From Myrmaecium sp. VS I D KN 1 (Eukaryota; Ascomycota; Dothideomycetes; Valsariales; Valsariaceae): 64,000 bases of DNA. The position numbers were made by a program, and so were the translations under genes. The stretch covers positions 620,001 through 684,000 of the forward strand of contig JADQAV010000015.1 of the NCBI GenBank assembly GCA_019775845.1, given 5' to 3'. The notes under the pieces were generated by a model. The model ran no database searches. It was given only the letters and a program-made list of their open reading frames with translations, and was not told the origin of the DNA. Shown piece after piece: positions 20,951 through 31,361 of this stretch. Position 1 is the stretch's first letter. Every line of letters begins with the position of its first letter.

Positions 20951-22452
20951 ATGCTCGCAGCGCGCAATCAGCAGGAGAATCTGGTGCACGAGCAGCAGAT
21001 GGTCGCTGCATCCAAACCACTCAACCAAGGACTGAAAGGCGCGAAGACGCCCAGTAACAAGGCGCCGAAGACACCGTTCAAGGTCCCACTCAACGACGAG
21101 AATGCGACTCATCGGCTCGGAAAGTCCGTCCTCAAAACCAATGGCAAATCCAACGAGAACCTGATGACGGGGGGCAAGAAGGGCGGAAATGTGGACAAGA
21201 GCGCGTTTGTAACGCCAGCTGGTACGGACTAGATTATATGGGATATCGGGTTTTGTGGATATGCTAACGAACGGAGCAGGTCCTCGTAGCCGCGCTCCTC
21301 TGGGCATGAAGACCACCAATGCCAAAGCGTATGCCTTCCAAACGCCCGCTCCCAAGGCGGCTGGCCTCACGCCTGGGAAGACACTCCAACCGAGTAGGAG
21401 CCCGCGCCTCCGACGCGCGAAGGTGAAGGTGCTTCAGGCCGTACCAGCCCAGGAAGAGATTGAGGAAGAAGAGGAACCAGACATCGAATACATGCCTCCT
21501 CGTGGCGAGCGTACGCATCCGACCGGTGACCGACTAGTTCTGAATGCTAACTAAGAGAACAGCTCTACCAGACCTCCCGGATGATGAGCCGGAGCTCAAC
21601 TTGTCCATGTTTCAGGGCAAAAACTTCACCCGTGGACTCAGTGCGACCTATCTTGACCCGCTCGGCGACGACGGCCTGACGGTTTCGGAGCGGAAGGCGC
21701 TCGCAGACAAGGAAGAACACGACAGGAAAACAGACGAGCTGTTTCAAAAAGCCATTGATGACCTCGAAACCATCGTGCCGGACAGGAAGCCAGGGAAGGC
21801 CACTCGCAAGCTTACAGTCGCGAAAGACCCTGCGGCGACCAAGAAGCCTGCTTGTCGGCCCGCTGTCCGTCCCGCTGTCCGTCCCGCCGCCCGTCCCGCC
21901 GCCCGTCCCATCCCCCGCACCGCCGCTCCATCCACCCTCACTTCCCGCGCCGCCGCCTCGGCTCTCAACGGCGGCACCGGTCGATCCACTAATCCCGTCC
22001 GCTCCTTCGCCGCACCCACCCTTTCCTCCCAGAAGTCTCGTGGACTGGCAGTTTCGCGCAAATCTCTTGGCGTCAAGGTTCCGGTTCATTCGAGCGCGAA
22101 TCATGCCCGGCACGCTGCCGCGACCAGCGCGTCTCGATCTACCATCGGATACGCTCGGGGCCGTGCCTCCGGCGGAGCTAGAGGCAAGTTGACTGGCGTC
22201 TTCACGACCGAGCAAGACAGCGGCGTCAGGGCCTCGACGGTGCAATCGCGGAGCAGTTCGCAGGCGACTCTGACACCAGCTCGATATCGGGAAGCGCTGA
22301 AGGAGAGCGAAGAGGAGGGCATTGATGAGCAATTGAAGAGTCATAGATTTGGCGTGGCGGACGAAGGAGAAGACGACGTGGCGCTGTTTTCTTCTACCTT
22401 TGCGGAGGAGGATGAATTCGAAGGATTCCAGTTGGGCGTGCCGAGGGTCTAG
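20951..22452 (+). CDS. Securin (Cut2/Pds1-type separase inhibitor)
   Basis: Three exons, 20951-21221, 21280-21510 and 21563-22452, give 463 aa; both introns (58 and 52 nt) have CTAAC branch sites. Securin binds and inhibits separase until the anaphase-promoting complex destroys it, releasing sister chromatids. The family diverges fast, so the call rests on short motifs shared with fission yeast Cut2: RAPLG (residues 95-99) and DIEYMPP (158-164) just before a DLPDDEPELN acidic block, the separase-interacting region. An N-terminal QEN (8-10) sits where a KEN degradation box would be expected, and no clear KEN is seen. Next come a helical stretch (LADKEEHDRKTDELFQKAID), a low-complexity RPAVRPA/RPAARP repeat (about 275-290) and an acidic tail ending GFQLGVPRV. 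It lies head-to-head with tropomyosin. Confidence 0.75.
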
Positions 22453-24638
22453 CGACATCCCATTCAGTATACTGTACTACGGCGGTACCAACTCACTCAG
22501 GGAGGCGTTCAGGTCGTTTGTGTTTTGGATTTGTACTTTATGCTTAACGACTGGCTTCGGGGGAAATGGGAATTCCAAGGGGTATTATTTGGAGGATCCG
22601 GCAGTCCGATCTGTGTGCTGCTAGTTATTACTGAAGTTTATTCTATGTACTGTATGCTCACGATACTCCTGCAACTGCCGCCCTGATGCCTTCCGCTTCC
22701 CTGTTCACACCATCGCCACCATTACAACGGCGAAGAAGAAAAAAGAAAGACCAAGGAAAAAAGAAGATTGAAGAAAAGGGAAAGAAAAAGTAACAACGTC
22801 AAAAACATACAGCAGCAGGGATTCGCTAATGGTCACCCACTTAACTACTAATCTGCCGGTAGGTTGCTTAACTTTGGAAGAGCGGACGGGGTTCCGTGTT
22901 CTCAACCTCCTATGGCCGTATGTGCCTGTATATCCGTTTTCTCCATTCATGAACAGCAAACTATGGCAGGGCATGGCCAGGCCTGGCTACTCGTACTCCT
23001 AAGGTAGCCATGCACCCATGTGGACAAGCACTTCCGGGGCGGCGGTCCAGCCGGATGCTTGGTAGAGCTTGTCGCTGAGCTTGGGTTGCTTGGGCACATC
23101 CCGGTCCCCTGCATGCCTCGCCGTGCGTGTCCAGCACACTATGTACATGCCTCCTGCTTGTCCGAATGGCCTGCTGAACTACTATGCCGTAGCAATCAAT
23201 GACACCAAAACTGCTTCTTTTCCCTCATCGCCCTCATCGCCCTCATTCGCGCTCCACCTGTGCCCAACTTCCACCATCCACCTTCCATCGTCCATCGGCC
23301 ATCCACTATCACTCAGCAGCATGCCCTCCCCTCCTCTCTCGCTGTCCCATTCGCCGGCACCAGCGTGCGGCAACACCATGTCGACGGCGCCGGCCACCAA
23401 GAGCAGCCGGAACAGTCGAGCGGATGCAGGTCCGATAGGCTTACGGTGGCTCCCTTGCGCCCTTCCAGTCCTCGGTGGTCTTCGTCGGCGTCGCTCGGTG
23501 GGCATCTGGCCACACGCCTTCGCCGTTCCATGTCATCTACCTTGATTAAATAATCTCTCTCTGTCAACATCCGAAGCTTCAGCTCCCAGCTCCCTCCGTC
23601 CAACGCCGCCGTCAGCTCCCTCCAATGGGCCCCAGCATCTCCACGAATTCCCGCCCTCTTCCTTTCCCTCCCTTCACCCTCCTTCTCTCGTCACCATCGC
23701 GCTTTTCCCCACCTCCCGTCGTGCCAGAACAGCGACGTTAGCTCCGACGTCGCCCCCGTCGCTGAACCCCGACCCTTAACTCGTCGCGCCCTCCTCCCAC
23801 CGCGTTCAGCCGGGGGCCGTTGCACAGCTGGATTGCCCCAGCCGCTCCGCCCTGCGCTGGCGGTGAAAGCCAAGAAGGGCTCGGATCGGATCTGACTCCG
23901 GATCAACCAGTCAGCACCGTACATCAGGCGCTCAGTACACGAAGCTGTACACTGAGCAGTAAATATACCGAGAAACAGCAGAAGGTAGGCTTACACGCTC
24001 GATTTTGGTCGGCGCGTCATTCTTCCATTCTTTTCTGCGCCTCGTTTCCCCCATCCGTCAGCCTTCCTCCTGCCGTACCATCGCCGAGGCCGAAATTTCG
24101 GCGATGGTACTGGCGGGCTTCAAGTCACGGGAGTCGTGGTACGCTGCCTGGTAGCGGAGACGTTCCCACCCGCGCATTCCCGCGCGGGACCATCGACCAC
24201 TAGCACAATAGCCACTGCCCCTCTCCCCTCTCTCTCACCTCCTGCCGGACGTCGCGCGATGCTCCAGGAACTCATTCACTATGGTTGGTAGCATTGCCAA
24301 CGATGCTAACGTGAACCAGTCGCCGACACCACAGGCCCTACCCACTTCAGTGCGTCGGCTTCTGACGTTCGGCTCACTTCAGCAGCGGCATCACCGGTCT
24401 CCCACCCGCGCACGCAAGAATTGGAGGCCCTTCCGTCTCAAGCATCATCAGCTTGCTGTGCATCCACTCGAAGCTCCTTTCCAGCCCGCCGGGCGAGACA
24501 ATCCTCCGTGGCACAGCCGATTGACTCGCTCGAACCGATCCTCCTACTGCCTCGTCACCGCGCTCGTCGCACACATAACGAACTCTGGCTGCTACGACTC
24601 CGCGTGCCCCGTCGCATGATGGTTGGCGCTCAGCCAGC
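22453..24638. other. Intergenic region, 2.2 kb
   Basis: The 3' flank of securin (AT-rich near 22700-22820) is followed by the promoter and probable long leader of the arrestin gene. A good branch site and acceptor (GCTAAC, then CAG at about 24301-24320) lie in the leader and could end a 5'-UTR intron. No coding sequence is supported. Confidence 0.5.
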
Positions 24639-27168
24639 ATGACTTCCCGTGCGACCGGCGCATCGATCCCCTTGAAAGAGGCTACCACCAGTGCACCGGT
24701 CAACAAGTCGCTCCTGTCGCGGATCAAATCGCCATTTGGATCGAAGGCCCGCAGCTGGACGGAGTTCTACGTCCAGCCAGATGACCCGCACCGGCAGTAC
24801 GCGCCCGGGGATGTCGTCACAGGGAGTGTCATCCTCAAGGTCATCAAGCCGGTCCGGATCACACATCTTGTGGTGTCGTTGCATGGATATGTACAGGTGT
24901 TCAAGAACGCCAATTCGCCAGGCGATGGGTACAAGGCGCATTATAACGTGGCGGCGTCGGGGAAAGGCAAAAAACAGGGCGGATATTTCGGCAACGGGTT
25001 CGCATCGTTGTTCGAGGACGAGGCGGTTCTGTGTGGAGAAGGTAGGCTCGGCGAAGGGGTTTATCATTTCAACTTTGAGCTAGGATTTCCGAGCAGTGCT
25101 CTTCCTAGCAGTATCGATGTGAGCGGTCCCTCAACCCCTGACGAGGACTGTCGATGCTAACAGGAATTCCATCCAGTTTGAGAGGGGCACCATCTCCTAC
25201 ATGATCACGGCTACTATGACACGACCGACGACGATATCGCCTACGACATCATGCGACAAGAAATTATATCTAGTCCAACGCATCGATGTGGCAACTCTGC
25301 GGGAACCAAAACCTAGGGTAATAACGCTGGAGCGCATGGCGCGTAAGTCCAAGATGAAGGACCGTACAAAAACCTCTCACCGCTTGGCCGCTGGACACCA
25401 GATCCCAGATGGAACAGAGTCGCTGCGAACGGCGAGAGTGTCTGAGCTTAGCGGACCTGTGGCGGAGAGTGAGTCTCCCGGCAGCCCGGCGCCAAGCAAG
25501 ATCAGCTTCGACAGTCACTTCAGTAGTGCCGGCGGGTCCGGTGTCAACGATGGAGCAACGTCAAGCAAGACCAGTGATAGTGGAACCGTGAATGCAAGCC
25601 AAACGTCCCTGAAGAATAAGACGATTACAGCAGTCATCGAGTTGGGAAAAGCCGGTTATCTCCGGGGGGATAACATCAAGTTCGTGATCAATATCGACCA
25701 TAACAAGCCGGTGCGGAACACGTACGGTGTCATAGTCACGCTATATCGGCAGGCGCGGGTAGACATGCATCCTGCGCTTCCAGTCATTGGCGGAAAAGGT
25801 GACAAAGTCAAGAACGAGGATTACTATCCGAAGTCGAGGACGGGGCTTGGAGGATTATCTTTATCTTCTGCTGGGTCGAGCCATCTTTTCCGGAAGGATC
25901 TCTCGCAGTCATTCGCGCCGTTACTCGTCGACCCGCGGACGCTCACAGCTGAGATCAAAACCGCCGTTCGAGTCCCCGAGGAGGCTTTTCCGACCATTGA
26001 CTGCGTCCCCGGTGCCATGATCAGTTTCAAGTACTACGTCGAAGTGGTCGTCGACGTGCAAGGCAAACTGACCGGTCTGGACCGGCATTTCCCCAATTCG
26101 GAGATGATGAGTGTCCCCGTGGGCTACGGGGCAAGCCCTGAGATGGCCCGGGCTGAGGATGCCGGCGGCAGCATGTTCGCCGTCTGGGGCGCGAATTTCG
26201 TGGATACGGAAGCTATACGGCGAGACAAGAACGTCATCTCCTCCATTTTCGAAGTGGTCATCGGAACGGTGGATAGCGACCGACGAAGGGTGAAGACTGA
26301 AGCCGGCGCTCACCATTCAGTAACTGCTCAGGCTAACTCTCATTCTGGAGTTGCGGCTGAAAGGGACAGCCCGGAACTGCGTACGCAGATGCCCAGCGAT
26401 GGAGACTACGATCCAAGATATCACTCTCAGGCTTGGGATTACAACAACTACCCATATGACCCGAACTACTTCTACGATGAACAGTATTACGAGGGCTATG
26501 ATTATGAGGACGTTAACTACGACCTCTATCAATACCCTTCCGAGCCAACCCAGCGCGGTCCGTTCAAGATCCCCGATCAGGTTGACGATCCCGCTCTTCC
26601 GGAAAAGGAGCGTCTTCGGCGTGCGGAAGCCAGACTTCTTCCCAGCCAACCTCCCTTTGACGGAAACCCCGCCAGCGGTGAGCCTTCCTCCTCCGCCGCT
26701 CAGCTCCCTCCTACCGCTCCGGTCTTAGACGACCTTAGCCCCTACCATGATGCGCCTCACCCTCGATACCCACCCTACCCCGGTTCCGGACCCTCTTCTC
26801 ACCCTCCCTACCGCTCGCCCGGCTCGTCTCTGCCCGCTCCGCAATACTCATCTATACCCCACCCCCCCATCCATCAACACCACGTCACAGACGACAAGGA
26901 GGAAGTCCGTCGCCAGCGCCTGCTCGCGGAGGCTTCCGCTCCTGTCGGCGGCGACGATGACGGCGATGACGCGGCGCCGTCTGCCGCCGCCGGGATCGAT
27001 CCCTCCGCTCCTCCGCTGGCGGACGAGCTCGACTCCGCCCCGACCGCTCCCGGCGCGGAGGAGCTGTTCGACGACGAGCGCGAGGCCTACGGCTTTCCGC
27101 CCGTCTCCGCCACCGCCGACGGCGCCCGAGTCTCCGAGCGGGGCGGCTTGCCTCGGTATGAGGGGTGA
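24639..27168 (+). CDS. Alpha-arrestin family protein (ubiquitin-ligase adaptor)
   Basis: Two exons, 24639-25118 and 25177-27168, give 823 aa; the 58-nt intron has a GCTAAC branch site. Fungal alpha-arrestins recruit the HECT ligase Rsp5/HulA to plasma-membrane transporters and trigger their endocytosis. The arrestin N-domain starts near residue 40 (WTEFYVQPDDPHRQYAPGD, VVTGSVILKVIKPVRITHLV) and continues across the splice (FERGTISYMITATMTRPTT). The C-domain (about 300-490) includes KTITAVIELGKAGYLRGD and a CVPGAMISFKYYVEVVVDVQ strand pair. Residues about 569-615 are strikingly tyrosine-rich, and the tail is Pro/Ser-rich. I see no strict PPxY, but LPRY lies at the extreme C-terminus, an LPxY-type ligand for Rsp5 WW domains. 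Which transporters it serves cannot be told. Confidence 0.88.
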
Positions 27169-28081
27169 TCCAAAAAAGGAATCGTCGTTGATTTTTCCGT
27201 CATCGTTCCCGTGTCGACGTCATTCATACCCTTGTGTTCCTTTTCCCTAGTATATCTTCGTTTCTTTCCCATCCCCGCCCTTTCCTCCCGTGTCTCTCCA
27301 TCTCCTTTGCATCGGACGGCGATCATCTTTTGTCATGTCTGTCATGGCACATAAGCGGCGCGTTTACGGTCGTTTAGCACCTCTGTTTGGCGTGATCAAC
27401 TTATACCTCTTGAGGCTCTGAATTTACTACTTTAATTTTGAATCATTCTTCTTTCATCTCTCATTGTTTACTTTCGAATGGGCTTGTGGAAACTGGACCC
27501 TCAAAATGTGGTTGGGCGTCTGGGATGATATGTGGGTGGGAGCGTCTCCTTTTCTTTTTGCTTTCTCCCTCCTTTTCTTTGTCCCCTACAATGCTTGGGG
27601 AGAAGAGACGTGGCTTGTTCGATTGGTGGGTCGGTCGGTCGGGCGATCGTGATGGCGAAAAAGGGGACAAAAGAATCGTAAATGTTCGACTTTGCGCCTT
27701 TCAAGTATGCCTTCTTCTCCTCATGGTGTGTGTGGAAAGTACTCTGCGTCGCTGGTATATGACAGAGCCGTGCATGCGGTCACTTCATAAAATGCAAAGA
27801 AGGCATAGGATGCATCTGATGGTGGACATTGCCAATGCTAGCTTGCTTGTGGATAGGTAGCGTGGCACACATATGCTATCATACCCATCATTTAGCTGTA
27901 GTTCGCTGAGCCGCTCGATCATGCATCGTATCATATCTCCTCCTTATCGAACCTCTTTACAAAGGTATTGCGCACAGCAAGACCAACAAAGAAGCAGGCG
28001 GCGCATGTTGACCCTTTCCTCGCCTCACGTCTGAGGTTGACCGATCCTCTCCTTCGGTTATCCACCGCTGTTACTCGTATA
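27169..28081. other. Convergent 3' flanks of arrestin and RRM genes
   Basis: These 913 bp are T-rich after the arrestin stop. Short ORFs near 27440-27860 look random. No gene is seen. Confidence 0.6.
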
Positions 28082-29325
28082 TCAACCCTGCATGTCTGCA
28101 TCGGCGATACGCGTTTGAATCTTGACCTGCAGCTTGCAGCCGTAGACGGCCTGGCCCTGGAGCCGTTTCTCGGCCACGAGGGTCTCGGCCGGGTCGACGA
28201 AGTCGGCGAAGAGGTGCCGGGGCACGGGCTGGCCGGAGAAGGGGTTGCAGCGGAAGTAGATGGCGATGCTGGAACGGGGCGGCCGAGCCGTGCCGTGGTT
28301 AGCGTGAGCGATCGATTGGGGTGACGTGAAGACTGGGGAAGGGGAGGAAAGGGGGCTTCGCTGCGAACTCACCAGGTGAATGGGCTGAAGAGCTCCAGGG
28401 CGTCCTGGTAGGACATGCCGTCGGGGATGTTGCCCACGATCAGCCGGAGGCCGCTGCGGACCATGAACTTCATCTGCTCGTTGTTCTTCTCGCCGATGCG
28501 GGCGTAGGGGAAGACGATGACGGGACCGGAGGCGGCCAGGGCCTCGAGAAGGGCTGGTGTCGTCGCATGCTTCGTCAGTATATCGTTTTTCTACTCTCAC
28601 AGATCTCAAGACGTAAGAGCAAGGCAGGGCCCACGTACCGGCGTGCTGGGACCGCAGCGGGGAGAGGTCCACGACAGGCTCCGCAGCGGACGAGGCACGA
28701 GGTTCTGTTGCCTTCAACGTCAGTCATCCACCGTTCCAGCTCTGTGAGCGGAAAAGTAAGAAGGGAGGGTCAGCATCGACGGCTACTTACGAGCATTCTG
28801 CGCCTCCATCTTGTCGGAGAACAGGGTAACCAGATTGCCAATCAACGTCTCCACGACGTCCTTGTCGGCGCCGCCGGTCCGTTCGGCGCGGCGGACGATC
28901 CTCTCGATGTCATGCTTCATCCGCACGGGAATGGGGGCCCCGGCGTTGGCGAGCGCGCGATTCAGGTCAACGTCCTTCAGCACCGTGGCGAGGGACCGGA
29001 CAGCCGTGGTCGGAGCACCGTCGTTGCGTTTAGCAGCGCTCGCCGCCTCCGGAGCAGGATGACGTTGTGGGTTGCTGGGTGCGGAGGTGGGCCTTCGGCC
29101 TTGATTGACTGCCGCATTGCTGGCGTCTGGGGCATGCTCCAGAGGACTTGCGCCTCCAGTTTTTGCAGTGGCGGCTGCCCTTGAAGTCGCTGGAGGTGCG
29201 GCAGCCTGGCTGGGAGCCGACGCTGGCGATGCCTGTGGCGGGCCTTGTCTGATCACCTGCCGACGAACGACGCCGGCTTTGGCGATCTTGAAGTTCTCCG
29301 GCTCCCCTTGGAATAACGCGGGCAT
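28082..29325 (-). CDS. Small RRM-type RNA-binding protein, unnamed
   Basis: Four exons read as 29325-28791, 28704-28639, 28553-28373 and 28268-28082, giving 322 aa. Every junction keeps frame; donors are GTAAGT, GTACGT and GTGAGT, and the first intron has a CTGAC branch site. The N-terminal half is Ala/Pro-rich and low complexity, after a start MPALFQGEPENFKIAK. A helical block follows (about 120-178, including VETLIGNLVTLFSDKMEAQN). The C-terminus looks like one RRM: LIVGNI (238-243) as RNP2, the helix SYQDALELFSPF, then HLFADFV as a diverged RNP1 and a GCKLQVKIQ last strand. RNP1 lacks the usual aromatic spacing, so RNA binding is uncertain; it could be a protein-binding RRM. I do not recognise an ortholog with a known role. 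The second exon (66 nt) is the least secure. Confidence 0.7.
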
Positions 29326-30010
29326 GGTGCCAGCTGGTTCCCTTGGATAGCAAGCGTGCGGCGTGCGGTGCTGACGGTGAAGTATTGGAGCAAAGGGCGA
29401 TGGTGTTGGGTGGAGGGTTCGCGGTTCTGGAAGTTGGTTGTAAACGGATGGAACGGGTCAACGTGAGAGCACCACCTCACGACTTAGGTCGCGGGCGGCG
29501 ATGCTGGCTCGATGATATAAACCACTCAGGCCCAGACAACCCAGCGATTGCTTGTGTATGAACCAGAGGAACTGGCGACGTGGTACGAGAAAGGCTTGAT
29601 GTGATATCGGGGAACCGACCGCGGAACGGATTGTTTGCTAAACGGACAACGGATAGGAGCCGGGCGGGTAAGGTAGCCGCCGGAACAAGGCAAATAGAAA
29701 TATACACCAGAAGACTGCCGAGGGTAACGTGCAAAAGAATATACTTCTGAACTCTCGAAATGTGAGAACTTCGGCCTAAAAATACCTTGCTCGGGCATTT
29801 AAGACACCAGCTTTTCCGCCCAGTAGCTGCGAGTCCCAATCGTTTAATTTGGTCAAATTAAAAGACGAACCTCATACAAATCGCAGTCATCAGCCATCCA
29901 ATCTTCGTGGAGTAATCATAGCTACCAAGCCCAGTAATCATCCGTGCGTGCCTTGCAGCACCAAACCGCACATCTTCTCCCTGTCCCCGTCGGTGAGCTG
30001 CATACCCTAC
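29326..30010. other. Intergenic region, 0.7 kb
   Basis: This holds the promoter of the RRM gene and the 3' flank of Shr3. No gene or repeat is seen. Confidence 0.6.
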
Positions 30011-30659
30011 TTATTTGTTCTTCTTCGCGGCCTTCTTCTCCGCGCTGATCCTGTCCATCTCGGCAATCTCGGCCTCCTCCTTACGCTGGGCGTACCATTG
30101 GCCGGCCTGCAAGACGAGCACGCCCACCAGCACCAGCGCCAGGATCGTGTTGCTGGCCGCCAGCACCCGCAAGCTGTCTTCGCGCCCGATGAACTCGGGC
30201 TCGCCCTCGGCGACCTCCACCCCGGTGCCGTACGTGCCGGCGGTGATGACGCGCAGGCCCTTGACGATGTTGGCGATGTACACGCACACCCCGACGACGT
30301 ACAGGACCAGGGAGGCGCCGTCGAAGAGCATGTTGGCTTCGGACGGCTTGTAGAGCTTGATGAAGAATCCGAGGAGGCCGGTGCCGATGACGATGTGCAG
30401 GATGCGGCTGATGAGCGGGGGCGACGCGTGAAGGAACTTGAGGTGGTTTTCCAGCAGGTCGAAGTACGGGGACCGATCAAGAGGCGTGGTCCATAGCACA
30501 TTGTAGTCGTAGGGGAAGGCGGCGAAGAGGATGCCCAGGAAGAAGCATGTTGCTAGAGGCCTGGTCAGAAGACATGTTTTTGTGCGATGGGGGATCGTGC
30601 CGCAGCTGCTTACGTCCTACGACCAGGAAGGTCGCAAAAGATTTGGCGTTCTTGACCAT
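30011..30659 (-). CDS. shr3: Shr3-family ER membrane packaging chaperone for amino acid permeases
   Basis: Two exons, 30659-30614 and 30552-30011, give 195 aa; the 61-nt intron joins MVKNAKSFATFLVVG to PTCFFLGILFAAFPYDYNVL in frame. Shr3 sits in the ER membrane, keeps amino acid permeases from aggregating and helps load them into COPII vesicles. Four hydrophobic segments are visible: about 8-27, 65-85 (LISRILHIVIGTGLLGFF), 97-117 (ASLVLYVVGVCVYIANIV) and 149-173 (AASNTILALVLVGVLVLQAG). The YDYNVLW block after the first segment and the RSPYFDLLE helix are family features. The cytosolic C-terminus is charged and ends KKNK, fitting the KKxx ER-retrieval signal. It lies tandem with the SNF2 gene upstream. 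Confidence 0.93.
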
Positions 30660-31361
30660 GATTGACAGATCTCCGCTGTCCGATCTGCTCTCGGCTTATT
30701 CTAGGAGCTTGTCGCGAGAGACAATTCCCACAGGTGATAGGTTAAGGCGAACGGGGCGTCCGGTAGTATGGAGGGATCTTGAAGGATACGGATCTGCCGC
30801 TGACCAGAGAGAAAGAAGGAGGACGAAGGCGAGGGGTTGGAGAGTTGGCCTATCTGGCGGATGATTTCAGCTGTGGAGCAAGCTGCCCATGAGGGTTCCC
30901 TTAGCGCGGCGGCATAGGCGAGCCTATCCCCGCGTTATCAGATAGGTAGCCGGACCAACTTCCAATGCTACCTTGCTATCTCGAAAGCAAATTGCGGGCG
31001 AGTCACTCCAGCTGCAAATATGCTAGGAGAAATGATGAAGATTCACTCCGATGATCCAATCATCTAAATAAGAAAACCTCCTACAAGGGATGGCCTTCTT
31101 TGTCCTCGACGGTTTCCTCGAGGCTGCAAGGCTATCCGGGCAGTGCTAGCTGCCTTCATCAATCCACAGTTGAGAAATGAAGGAAAATGCTCAATCAAAA
31201 ATCTTATACGCTAGAAACGACAAGAATCCCATTGTGAATCCATGCGGGGACCAGGAAGAAGCCATGCGGCCTCCAAAGACTGCGGAACAAAGATGCAAAC
31301 TCGCAAAAAGGGGTATCTATTCCGAGCATCAGCCATCGGGGTAGCCGTCCTCAACCACCCA
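30660..31361. other. Intergenic region, 0.7 kb
   Basis: This holds the Shr3 promoter and the 3' flank of the SNF2-RING gene. It is mixed-composition DNA with no supported ORF. Confidence 0.6.
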
